Assembly (NCBI GenBank): GCA_030737875.1 | Contig: CM060918.1 | Location: 768,608,552-768,672,551 of the forward strand | Reading direction: 5' to 3' | Length of the DNA stretch: 64,000 nt | Source of the DNA: Allium sativum | Lineage: Eukaryota; Streptophyta; Magnoliopsida; Asparagales; Amaryllidaceae | Shown: piece by piece, positions 1-9,452 of the stretch | How positions within the stretch are numbered: position 1 is the first letter of the stretch | Layout: each line of letters begins with the position of its first letter | Notes under the pieces: model-generated | Database searches by the model: none | What the model was told of the DNA's origin: nothing | The model's input: only the letters and a program-made list of their open reading frames with translations | Made by a program: the position numbers and the translations under genes

Positions 1-1596
1 AATTGCCGCAAACTGTCAGTCTAATGTGAGAGGTCTACACGTTAATTTTTAATTGATACAAATCTGAGATAAATATGATGTCTAAAACGTGTTGGGTGGA
101 TAGGGTTAAACCAATCGGACTAATGAATTTAACAAACCCGTTTTGTGAATCTGTAGGCCCAATTACAAAGTTAGATAAATCTGTAAATCTGTTAAATCCG
201 TATATCTGATCCGTTAGTCTGAAAACTTGTCTGATCTGTGAACTAGTTGATCTGAACTCTGTATGTCTGAACTTGTGAACAAGTTATTCTGAAATCTGTT
301 AGTCTGGGGACACAAGGTTAGGAGGGAAATTACTTGTGTCATCTGTTGTTTGGGACCCATATTAGTCAGTAACCCTTTCTGGTATCAAAATTTTGACCCA
401 ACAGTAGGTAGGGTCCCGGCACGCTTACTGAACTAATTATAAGCGGTTCATTCTGATAATGGCGAGGGGTGTTGATGGTGCGTTCCAACTGGGTCATGTG
501 TGTGCATGGATCCCAGTCTTCCTCTGAGGTTGTAAGACGCCGTGACATCTGTAAATAGGTCTGTGCCAATTGATTGTTACTTTAGGGAGTGATACACCCT
601 ACTGTGGGGCCGACACAGGGTATTTATGTATTAGGGAGCCGATCGCTTGGGGTAGGGTTTTAGGGTACACTTAGTTCTGTCTGTTTCTGTTGGTACCATC
701 TGTTTCTGTTGGGTGGTAACCCCTGTCTGTTTCTGCGTGATACTGTCTGTTCGGGTGGTAAAGGCCCATTTACTAGTGTACACCTAATTCTACATTCTGT
801 TTCCATAGGGATTAATCTGTTTCTGTTTCTGTACCTTCTGTTCGGGGTGGTAAAGGCCCATTATTAGCATTCTGTTTTTGTCTATTTCTATTCGAGTGGT
901 AAAGGCCCATTATTAGCATTCTGTTTCTGTCTGTTTCTGTTGGGGTGGTAAAGGCCTTTTACTAGCATTTTCTTCTGTGGAAATTATTCTGTTCCCGTTT
1001 CTGTTTCAATTTAGACATTGGGGTGACACCTAATCCTGTTATACTAGTATTAGTGCAGAGAAATGAAAAGTAATATTATTCTGTTTCTTCTATTTAACCT
1101 AAGTACATCTACTGCTTCGGTTACTGTTATCTCTTATCCAACTTATTTTCATGTCATAATTATTATTATCTGTTCATATGCTGAAAGTCACTGGACTTGC
1201 CAGACTTTATGTCTGACCTTGCATGTTTTCGCCCCTTTTTCTTCCGTTTCACCCCAAGGTTTTCCAAGGAGGGAATACTTTAGCTTGATCCGGATTTCTT
1301 ATTCTTGAAGTACTTAAAGTGCTTAAAGTATGGCTTGACTCCTTATGCAGCTTCTGTGGGGATTATGATTTTAAAGTTTTGTACTCTAATGATTTTATGA
1401 ACAAGACTAATATTTATGTACTTGAGTTTTTGGTAAAGATGTAACCAAACTGATTTCTGTTTTCCGCTGTAATAAAGTTATAATTCCTCAAATATTGTTT
1501 ATCTCTCTTGTAAATTTTTGTTCTGTCTACTAAAACGCCCCATCAAAGTTAAGGCATTTCCTTTGTGAGTGACCATAACGGAGGTGGGGTGTTACA
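1..1596 (+). repeat. Element A 5' LTR, 3' part only
   Basis: Matches 40504-42099, the last 1.6 kb of the A 3' LTR, nearly base for base with scattered substitutions. It ends GGGGTGTTACA, directly followed by the PBS. The first 1.99 kb of this LTR lies left of the window. It begins inside the second structured RNA module, so only the right arms are present. Around 660-960 there are imperfect repeats of about 60 bp built on GGTGGTAAAGGCCCATT and TCTGTTTCTG. The sequence TTAGGGAGCCGATCGCTTGG near 632 recurs in the family B LTR near 6864. No coding region is visible. Confidence 0.9.
1461..1476 (+). terminator. Predicted poly(A) region of A 5' LTR
   Basis: TTTCCGCTG at 1461-1469 is followed by AATAAA at 1471-1476, about 120 nt before the LTR end. 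The same TTCCGCTG motif sits 110-230 nt from the LTR end in families B, C and D, so it is probably part of the 3'-end formation signal. The R/U5 boundary is inferred. Confidence 0.5.
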
Positions 1597-1598
1597 CT

Positions 1599-1610
1599 TG
1601 GTATCAGAGC
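1599..1610 (+). other. Element A primer-binding site
   Basis: TGGTATCAGAGC starts 3 nt after the LTR end. This is the usual plant LTR-retrotransposon PBS, complementary to the 3' end of initiator tRNA-Met. Confidence 0.9.
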
Positions 1611-1750
1611 TGAAGGTTACCAGATTAAGTAAAGTTTTTGAAAACTATTTTCAAAAAGGTTTTAAAAGGAAGTATTTTCAAAAATAAAGTTTATTTTGAG
1701 AAACATAATCCCCAAAAAGCCATATATCTATCTTTTCAGTTCTCCATTTT
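1611..1750 (+). other. Element A leader before gag, broken by D
   Basis: A/T-rich untranslated leader with no ORF. The text around TCCCCAAAAAGCCATA and TTCTCCATTTT matches the B1 leader at 7745-7790. It continues at 36499 after removal of element D. Confidence 0.7.
1746..1750. repeat. Target-site duplication of D, left copy
   Basis: ATTTT directly before the D terminus TGTAAC. The right copy at 36499-36503 is GTTTT, one substitution apart. The homologous uninterrupted leader of B1 reads GTTTT here, so the left copy probably mutated. Confidence 0.7.
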
Positions 1751-3787
1751 TGTAACACCCCACCTCCGCTAGGGTCACTCACAAAGGGAATGCACTAGGT
1801 TTGGTGAAGCATTATCGAGGTAAACATGCACAGAATTATTACAAGACAGAACATATATAAAACAGCGGAAGTAAAACAAATTTCATTACCTTATAAAATA
1901 AGGTCTAAAGCCTTTTACATCAGAATACATCAAAACCTGTCTTGCAATGGTAAAGAAGCATAAAACCTTTTTCATAAATTATTCCCCAAATAAAACAGTA
2001 CGGTAGCCATAGCCAAGAGAAGTCCAAGCCATGCATGATGACCTTCAAGCAGAAGAAGTCCGAACTAAATAACAATGTTTCCTCCCTAAAAACCTTGGGG
2101 GGGGGGGGACGGAAGACAAAGAGGCGAAAGAAAACGGGGTCAGTCATAAAGACGGGTAAGTCCTATCTACTTCCAGTATAAAAACAGGTAAAGGTAACAT
2201 GACATGCATAAACTGAAAGTAAACATAAGGATGCCGACAAGATAGATAAGCTAAACCAAGATAACTGGATGAACTACTATAACAAGATAGGCTAAGGTAT
2301 CATGATAAATCACGTGTCAAGATAAATCAAGGTATCACGGCGTCAGGTTTCTATCAAGTATACAATCCCAAGGTATCTATCATGTATAACATCCCACAGT
2401 ATTTATCATGTATAACATCCCAAGGTATTTATCATGTATATTTGCTCTGCACCTCTCGTACTAGTATCCCAACCCGCGTCATGTGTTAACTATGAATGTC
2501 CCTTGCCCAACGTCATGTAATGGTCCATGTCAACCTAATATATAGAATATGTAGGTTTTCCCAACTCGTATGTTTCATTCCATGTATAAGTTCAGTCCTT
2601 TGCCGTAGGCCGTACGGGCTTTCCTATGTAAATCTATACCACCTCAACGTAGTACCATTTTATCCTTGAAGTTGTTTTGGACTGCTACCCTTGATCTAGT
2701 TACGTTTTCTTACCATGAACTATCGCGTGTTCACTTAGGATTTATGCCACCTAGGACCACTAGGGATTATGCTACCTAATGAACGTTTCCGCATCTCGGT
2801 TTGGGTTCTGGCCACCTAGGACCACTAGGGATTATGCCACCCGTCAACCGCGCCCTTTATCCCACGTATATATCGTGAATCGTTTCCATGTCTAGACGCA
2901 CATGTATCTCAATGTGCCATCCGAGTTCCGTGCCAGGGCAAATCAAGAAATACGGAACTCGGTCGGGAGCTTTAAGTCGTCTGCTGATGCAAAGATCAAG
3001 ATCTGTTTTTGTATTCGTGGCTATGGTCCCACGTGACCTCTCCCTCAACTACTGAAAGGCAATCCAAGAAAAATCATGTATGAGAACCACATCCCGGCCC
3101 CACTGTAGCCCCAATTTCCTATGGGCCAACCTCACCCATGACTCGATAGCAAGAACATGGTCTGTTGGGGGTTCTCTGCCTTTCCGTTCGTACACGATTG
3201 ACTAAAGATGGTAGGTAGTCGGCGACGTGCTATCCAGGGCAAAATCAAGTATCGTCGACTCCATGCTAATCCATCCCAGTCTTTAGGTCGCTCGCATAGC
3301 AACCAAGGCATACTCTTAGCTCTTCTATCGCAGACCTTAACCTCTGTGAGGCCGGGTTTCATGGACCACCTGCCACCTCACAGAGGGATACCAAGAGTAC
3401 CCTCACGTCTCCCGAAGCTACCGCTTCGTCACCCAGTTCGTTGGAGCCTTTATCCAAGTCGGATAATTTTCTCCTCCTCGTGTGTTTAAGCGATGACCTA
3501 CCATATCGGGTTGCTCATCCATTCATGAACTAGTCCCATGTCCTTGGCTAAGAATTATTACTTAGTTATACTTAACTAAGGTTTACCACTTAGCTTCTTT
3601 TCCCCGTTACCCTTAATTAACCACGATTTTCTACCTAGTTCCTCTAACTAGGGTTTGTCTATTGGGTTAGGTGTTGTTATTCAGGTTCATGACTTAGCCC
3701 ACCTACGAATCATGTCAAGATTGGCTAAGTTTTTAAGTTCAAGGTTTAGCCCTACAAGTTGGTTAAGTGTACTAAGAAGCTCATGAC
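1751..3787 (-). repeat. Element D 3' LTR, distal part
   Basis: Near-identical to 32100-34136. Begins TGTAACACCCCACCTCCG, the reverse complement of the LTR 3' end. A homopolymer run of G at about 2098-2108 differs in length from the other LTR (32445-32458). Between 2390 and 2850 there are short repeats (CATCCCAAGGTATTTATCATG, CACCTAGGACCACTAGGGATTATGC). Open frames at 3132-3489 on both strands are present in both LTRs but look like chance and resemble no protein I know. The LTR resumes at 27970 after B1. Confidence 0.9.
3783..3787. repeat. Target-site duplication of B1, left copy (ATGAC)
   Basis: ATGAC before the B1 start. The identical copy is at 27965-27969. The D LTR without insertion reads CTCATGACCTAACCC at 34131-34145, showing the exact empty site. 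Confidence 0.97.
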
Positions 3788-3860
3788 TGTAACACCCCGA
3801 ATTTCAGTTAATGCTAAAATTCACTAATTGCAGAATAAATAATCTCAGATGTGAGAATAG

Positions 3861-3945
3861 GGGGAAACAGGCTGTGTCATTGCGTTCATCTCGGAAAAAT
3901 ACGTGAAATAGAGTCCGAAATTTTGTAAATCGGAGTCCGTATGGC
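3861..3945 (+). promoter_or_regulatory. U3 block conserved between LTR families A, B and D
   Basis: Contains GGGAAACAGG, TGCGTTCATCTCGG, GAAATAGAGTCCGAA and CGGAGTCCGTATGG in this order. The same string of motifs is at 38590-38670 (A), 30134-30213 and 36335-36420 (D, - strand) and 57104-57195 (B2, - strand), always 75-160 nt from the LTR start, although the rest of U3 differs. Role unknown; upstream of the TATA box it may be a promoter element. Confidence 0.6.
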
Positions 3946-4066
3946 CCAGTTATGACCCAATGAAGTTTACAGAAAATTCAAAGTTCAAAACAGATTTAAA
4001 ATTCAGGTTCAAATTTCGAAATTGGGGCCATTAGGCGTAGGGGGGAAAATTCCCGCCTGGCTACCC

Positions 4067-4147
4067 AAGTCGACAGCCCTGTCGACTGGGCAGTCGACTT
4101 GGCTAGGACCAAGTCGACAGCCCTGTCGACTTGGGTGTCGACAGGGG
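4067..4147 (+). repeat. GTCGAC palindrome array in U3 of B1
   Basis: Six GTCGAC hexamers in about 75 bp (4069, 4081, 4093, 4113, 4125, 4137), arranged as hairpins such as GTCGACAGCCCTGTCGAC. The array ends 136 bp before the TATA box. B2 has the equivalent array on the - strand at about 56915-56985. Confidence 0.85.
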
Positions 4148-4282
4148 GTGCTCGGCCAGTTTGGCCTGGTGCACCATTTTAAGGTTTGGCTGTGTTTTGG
4201 GGCTGTTTTCTGGAAGCTTCCGAGATCTGATGGTCCTAATCTAATTTAGGGTTAATCTAATGGCCTAAAACACTTGCCTAAT

Positions 4283-4291
4283 CTATAAATA
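4283..4291 (+). promoter_or_regulatory. TATA box of B1 5' LTR
   Basis: CTATAAATA, 495 nt into the LTR, followed by AAGACCCTAAGCTAGCCC. Families A and D have the same arrangement 450-460 nt into their LTRs with similar AGACCCCTAG text just downstream, the likely transcription start. Confidence 0.65.
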
Positions 4292-4769
4292 AGACCCTAA
4301 GCTAGCCCTAAATGATCATAATCCTATCCTCTAACTAAACTATGCCAAAATTTTCTATGATCATGGCCTCCACTCAAAACCCTAGCCTCCATCCTCTTTC
4401 TAAACTATTTCTATGAAGGCTTTCATGTTCATACAAGCATTTTTAAGTTGTATGGGTGGTCATTAGCTTGCATTCATCATCAAGTTGCAAGCTTTATTTT
4501 CAAGGCTAGAGTTTTTTGGTGATTTTTGGCAAGGGTTTGCTTATTGGAGTTTAGTGGTGAGTTTCTATAGCCTTAATAATCAACTGTTAAATTGATTATG
4601 ATAGGATATGATAAGATATGGCTATGTTTGTGGATCAATGTGTTTATGCAAGTTTAGTATAGTGTATGTTTTGTGTTTTGCTAGTTTTATGCTATATGTT
4701 ATGCAAGAATAATGCTATGTTTTATGATGCTCATTATGCAAAACACTATGTTGAACATTGATTCATATG

Positions 4770-5255
4770 TAACATGTTATGCAAACTATATGTGAGATTA
4801 TATGCAAGTTCATATGTAACATGTAATGCAAGTTATGTGCATGATTATATGCAAGTTCATATGTAACATGTTATGCAAGTTATGTGTTTGGTTATATGCA
4901 AGTTATGTGCATGATTATATGCAAGTTTATATGTAACATGTTATGCAAGTTATGTGTTTGGTTATATGCAAGTTATGTGCATGATTATATGCAAGTTTAT
5001 ATGTAACATGTTATGCAAGTTATGTGTTTGGTTATATGCAAGTTATGTGCATGATTATATGCGAGTTCATATGTAACATGTTATGCAAATTATGTGTTTG
5101 GTTATATGCAAGTTATGTGCATGATTATATGCGAGTTCATATGTAACATGTTATGCAAGTTATGTGTTTGGTTATATGCAAGTTATGTGCATGATTATAT
5201 GCAAGTTCATATGCAACATGTTATGCAAGTTATGTGTTTGGTTATAAGCAAGTTA
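4770..5255 (+). repeat. 70-bp tandem repeat array in B1 LTR
   Basis: The unit holds GCAAGTTATGTGCATGATTA, CATATGTAACATGTTATG and GTTATGTGTTTGG. The ATGATTATAT landmark recurs at 4911, 4981, 5051, 5121 and 5191, exactly 70 bp apart. Matching arrays on the - strand are at about 55810-56290 and 63340-63880. The C1 insertion point on the B1 3' LTR side (25447) is inside this array. Confidence 0.9.
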
Positions 5256-5782
5256 ACATGTGACATGCTTTGCAAGTTCACACCTTTGTATGACATAAGA
5301 ATCATATGCAAGTTACCCCCTTTGTGACATATGTGCTTCATGCGAGTTTGGGTTAAATGCTAGTTGGGTTTAATGTATGCTCATATATGCAAGTTGACAC
5401 CTTTTAAACCCATGATAAAGTTATATGCTATGATTGGTTAAACCCATGGCATTTGTGATGAATCTTCCCTTTATTATGTCATGTTATGAGAACGAATTAC
5501 GTGGGGAACGATGGGGTTAATATGCATGTTAATAAAATGGTGTGAAATGGGTATGCTTAAGCATAACATTAAGTGAATGGACATAATTGGGAATTTACCT
5601 ATTAAGTTAGGTCTACCCATATTATGGAATTGGGAATTTACCTATTAAGTTAGGTCTACCCATATTATGGAATTGGGAATTTACCTATTGAGTTAGGTCT
5701 ACCCATATTCTTGAAATTGGTAATTAATTAGGGACAATTAATACAAATTATGGGGGTGATTAATTAGGTGTAATTAATCAAT

Positions 5783-5880
5783 TAAGACACGAGGTTGGAC
5801 CCTTTTGTAGCATAAGACTGCCCGGAACCGACCGGTAAATCCAGCGGATACAAATGATTGGCCCAATGTGAGAGGTCTTA
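5783..5880 (+). other. Structured RNA module B-m1 (first of tandem pair)
   Basis: Predicted stacked hairpin read by eye. P1 TAAGAC/GTCTTA; unpaired ACGAG opposite GTGAGAG; P2 GTTGGACC/GGCCCAAT with one mismatch; P3 TTGTAGC with GATACAA (GCTACAA in the other B LTRs); apex GCCCGGAACCGACCGG with CCGG self-pairing. The same fold with other stem sequences occurs in B-m2, in the A LTR (40342-40557) and in the D LTRs (28728-28936, 34900-35106). It lies in the predicted transcribed leader. Function unknown. Confidence 0.75.
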
Positions 5881-5905
5881 GTCATAAACTAAATACGTGA
5901 CAAGT

Positions 5906-6006
5906 GTAAAGACACGAGGTTAGACTCTGTTATGGTGTAAGGCTGCCCGGAACCAACCGACATATCCAACTACCATAAAAGACAGTCTAATGTGAGAGGT
6001 CTTTGC
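5906..6006 (+). other. Structured RNA module B-m2 (second of tandem pair)
   Basis: P1 GTAAAGAC/GTCTTTGC (one wobble; GTCTTTAC in the 3' LTR at 26346); P2 GTTAGACT/AGTCTAAT; P3 TTATGGT/ACCATAA; apex GCCCGGAACCAACCG. Each stem differs from B-m1 yet stays paired. The unpaired ACGAG and GTGAGAG strings and the CCCGGAACC apex are the same. It follows B-m1 after 25 nt. Confidence 0.75.
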
Positions 6007-6289
6007 AAAGGTTACGATCTTAATTAATTAAGAAACACTTAACCAAATTAGCATGTAGTGAGGCATGAGGGGTTAAGTGGGTGCCTTGGGTGGCATGTAG
6101 TAACTAGTGGGGGTGCCTTGGGTGGCATAAGGAAACTAGTGGGTTGCCGTGAGTGGCAATAGAAAATACGATTAGAATACTTAACCAAAGTGGAACATGT
6201 AATTAAACATGATTAAAGGGTTAAGTAAGTGCCTTGGGTGGCATGTGGGAATCAAGTAAGTGCCTTGGGTGGCATGTGGAAATCTAGTA

Positions 6290-6600
6290 GGGGCCTTAAG
6301 TGGCAATTGAAATATGATTAAATTACAAGCTTAAGTAGTAGCTTGTGGGGGCCTTAATTGGCAATTGAAATATGATTAAATGACAAGCTTAAGTAGTAGC
6401 TTGTGGGGGCCTTAAGTGGCAGTTGAAATATGATTAAATTACAAGCTTTAGTAGCTTGTGGGGGCCTTGAGTGGCAATTGAAATATGATTAGATGACTTA
6501 ACCAAACCTTAACATGTAAGTGGGCATGATTTCAAAAAGGGGTTAAGTGGGATGCACTAGATAAAATGACAAGCTTAAGTAGTAGCTTGTGGGGGCCCAT
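6290..6600 (+). repeat. Repeats carrying an AGCTT hairpin, B1 LTR
   Basis: Units of about 60-65 bp with ACAAGCTTAAGTAGTAGCTTGT-type hairpins (arms ACAAGCT/AGCTTGT) followed by GGGGGCCTTAAGTGGCAATT. About four copies, also present at 26640-26950 and inverted in both B2 LTRs (54540-54790, 62125-62370). Confidence 0.8.
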
Positions 6601-7616
6601 TTCAACCAATACCCCAAACGTATCTTTGTGGGCTCGATCCAAGTCGAGGACGGGACACGCATATTGGGCTTGACTGTAAGAGGCCAAAACGGGGTAGCGG
6701 TGGCAACGCAAGTCCAACGGGTTTCATATGCGTGTGTGGACCCGGGCTGGTAAGTAAGACGTTGTTGCATCGTGTAGGTATAAGCCGTGCACCGTTGATA
6801 TTATCAGGTTGCCACTTTGGGGAATGATATACCCCACTGTGGGGGCAACACGGGTATCTACGTTAGGGAGCCGATCGCTTGGAGGGGTAGTGGGTACACC
6901 TAGTGGAGATAGGGGCAGACGACACCTATGTAGTCAGCTAGGGGTACACGAAACTACTATTAAAAATTACTAAGTACACTTTGTGAGATCAACCTTTAAG
7001 TAGGAATTACCCTTGGGTGGGTAGAACTGGTGTGGTGCAGTGTAGGAATTATCCTTGGGTGGGTAAATGCGTCTTTTCGGTTATCTTAGTACATCCTGTG
7101 TTTAGTTGGCTACTTATTGTAGTCATTATCCCCAGAGGTACCGTACCTTGTTTATATCATACCCTAATTACTTTAATTATTGTATTGTTAAGGTTATAGG
7201 ACTCGCTCAGACTTATGTCTGACCCCGTTGTTTTTTATCTTTTTCCCAACCCTCAGGTTTTCAGAATGGGCCTAGCACTAGTGGGCTTGGATCAGATCGC
7301 TATATCTATCTTTTGGGGCTTGGACCGTAGAATTAAAGCTCGGTTTATCTTTTCTATTATGGCTATTAAGTTATGTAGTGGGATTATGTACTTTTGTTTT
7401 ATCAGGATGGATATTATGTACTTGACTCATGTTTATGGTTTTGGTGTAACCAAACATGTTTTACTTTCCGCTGCAATGAAATGATGTTTTAAATTCTCAA
7501 GTATTACTTATATCTGTCTTGTTGTAATTTTTCTGTTCTATATTCACTTAAAATACTCCACCGATGCTATGGTATTCCCTTAGTGAGTGACCGTTGCGGG
7601 TGTGGGGTGTTACACG

Positions 7617-7628
7617 TGGTATCAGAGC
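7617..7628 (+). other. Element B1 primer-binding site
   Basis: TGGTATCAGAGC two nt after the LTR end. Confidence 0.9.
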
Positions 7629-7976
7629 TTAAGGTTACCGGAACAGATAAAATTTTTAGAAAAACTATTTTCTAAGAATATTTTTGAAAGGAGTATTTTC
7701 AAAAACATGTCTTTTAAGAGAAAAGTTTTTGAAAGAAAAACATAATCCCCAATAGCCATATCTTTATCTTTCGAATTCTCCGTTTTGAATCTCTTCCTCT
7801 CTCGTTTTGAGTTTCCCCTCCGTGTATAGATGATCTTTCTAAGATAGATAAGAATGGAAAACCACTTCAAGGGACCTAGACATTTGTCGGATTAGAAGTT
7901 GGTTTAAGAAGGAGGAGGACTTGTAGGTACCTATGGGATAGACGATGGGAGGAAGGCTCAAATAGTTGTTTGGTTA
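7629..7976 (+). other. Element B1 leader, gag deleted
   Basis: About 350 bp of A-rich leader with no recognisable gag. B2 has a matching short leader at about 60720-61048 on the - strand. Gag was therefore already lost in their shared ancestor. Confidence 0.6.
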
Positions 7977-8567
7977 ATGAAGGACGAAACCTCATTGATG
8001 GGAGGTTACGAGTGGAGAATGGGAAGAAAAAGGCTAGTAGTTATCCTTTTGGGAGGAATAGGACACCTTATTAGGATTGTCCAAGGAGGCAAGGGCAAGG
8101 TACGGAATCTTCTGGAGGGTAGTTGTATCCCCTCACGGCTAGTGTACCAGATGGGGATAGGACCGTCTAGGTTGGAATTTGGATTTCTTTATTATCCGGT
8201 TCGAACTTTATTTGATTCTGACGCATCGAGTTCGTTTATCTCATCATTGTTAGTTGAGTCACTGCACTTAGACACCAGTTTAGTAGATGATCCCTTGGTT
8301 GTTTCAAACCCAATTGGGGCTCCATGATGTGTTTGGGTTTGAAAGTTTCTATACTTAGCGTTGAGTTTAGATGTGATGCTTCTTGGGCTTCACGGGCTAT
8401 GGGTTAGTGTTGGGCATGGACTGGTTATCCAATAGTGGTGCCGTTCTTGTTTGTGAAAGGAGAGTTGTTAGGCTTATGACCCGCTTGGGTAACACTCTCG
8501 AGATCTCTTGTAACCCCATGGAATCTGTTATGCTAAGTTATCTAGAATCGCTTGACACGTCGGTCTA
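7977..8567 (+). pseudogene. B1 gag zinc-knuckle relic and aspartic protease (broken)
   Basis: The first stretch, to 8327, holds GHLIRIVQGGKGK, which looks like the end of a gag zinc knuckle that has lost its cysteines. It is followed by a retropepsin core with LFDSDASSSFIS. In working gypsy proteases this motif is DSG or DTG; here the third position is D, which should kill the enzyme. The second stretch (8383-8567) holds the protease flap end, VLGMDWLSNSGAVLVC, and reads on toward RT in a different frame, so there is at least one frame break near 8330-8380. B2 carries the same DSD substitution. Confidence 0.85.
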
Positions 8568-8571
8568 GAGT

Positions 8572-9205
8572 TTGCGATCTGGTAGAGTGGTCCGGGAATA
8601 CTCGGATGTGTTGGAGGAGGTGAAGGGCTTACCTCCGGAGCGGGAGATTGACTTCCGAATATATCCGGTAGACAATGCCAAACCAGTATCTTGGCCAGTG
8701 TGCCACATGGCTCCTCGTGAGAGGAGGGAACTCCATAAGCAAGTAGGCGATTTGCTTGAGAAGGGGTTTAGAAGACGAAGTATATCGGAGTGGGGTGCTC
8801 CAGTAGTTTTTGCTATGAAGGCGGATGGGTCCCTCAGACTTTGTGTAAGCTAAAGAAAACTAAATAAACTCACAAAGAAGAATAGACACCCATTGCCGAG
8901 GATGGATGATCTCTTTTGATCAGTTAGTTGGCGCCTCAGTATTTTCGCAGTTGGACTTAGCCACGGGGTTTCGTCAGTTGAGAGTGGCTGAGGATAGTAT
9001 AGAGAAGACTGCCTTTAGGACTCCGGATGGTTTTTATGAGTGGCTGGTGATGCCATTTGGTTTGACGAACGCCCCCGCATACTTTATTGATTTGATGAGA
9101 AGGGTGTTCAGGGAGTACCTAAATAAGTTCGTGATGGTCTTTGTAAATGACATCTTGGTCTTTTCTAGGAGCGAAATAAGTTTTCGTATGTGCTCAATAG
9201 GTTGA
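8572..9205 (+). pseudogene. B1 reverse transcriptase, fingers and palm (broken)
   Basis: 8572-8853 encodes the RT start, with GLPPEREIDFRIYPVDN and SEWGAPVVFAMKADGSLRL, ended by a stop. 8906-9205 encodes the palm, with [25 protein letters not shown] and FVNDILVFS. The catalytic FxDD box reads VND, so the first of the paired aspartates is N. A frame break separates the two stretches around 8855-8905. After 9205 the thumb and most of RNase H are missing or unreadable. Confidence 0.88.
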
Positions 9206-9452
9206 GCAAAGCCAGTTATGGGTTAAACGGTGGTTTTGAAGCGAGACTGGCGAGGACATCCAGAGTGGGACAAGGGCTTAATTAGTTAGCCGTTTTTACT
9301 AGTATCATCTCACGTAGGTCGTCTAAATTCGAAGGAGGTATTCCTTGGGTGTTTGTCTGATATTGGTTTAGGCCTTTGGGGCTTGCATTTGGGGGATGTC
9401 GAGTTCGACTAGGGTGGTCTGCGTGAGAGATGGACAGTTGTGATGATTTTGG
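9206..9452 (+). other. B1 collapsed RT thumb / RNase H zone
   Basis: About 250 bp where more than 1 kb of thumb, connection and RNase H code would be expected. Stops occur in all frames. The matching B2 stretch (59093-59550) is equally short, so the deletion predates both insertions. Confidence 0.6.

Larger units (their letters stand above)
3788..7614 (+). repeat. Element B1 5' LTR (3827 bp)
   Basis: Starts TGTAACACCCCGAATTTCAG and ends GTGGGGTGTTACA, then the PBS. Order inside: conserved U3 block (3861-3945), GTCGAC palindrome array (4067-4147), TATA box (4283), 70-bp tandem repeats (about 4770-5255), three 51-bp repeats with CCTATTAAGTTAGGTCTACC (5586-5720), two structured RNA modules (5783-6006), GCCTTGGGTGGC repeats (6080-6290), repeats carrying an ACAAGCT/AGCTTGT hairpin (6290-6600), and CCTTGGGTGGGTA repeats (7005-7070). 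Homologous LTRs in the window are 25447-27964 (partial), 53485-57264 and 61062 onward on the other strand. Confidence 0.95.

Noticed and set aside
3132..3489. Open frames on both strands, repeated at 33482-33839
   Set aside because: Conserved only because they lie in the two LTRs of D. Opposite-strand frames overlap and no domain is visible.
4800..5255. Possible centromeric satellite
   Set aside because: The 70-bp repeat is confined to family B LTRs, with a few units in each, so it is an LTR-internal array.
7617..7628. TGGTATCAGAGC strings as tRNA gene ends
   Set aside because: They are primer-binding sites next to LTR ends; no tRNA body precedes them.
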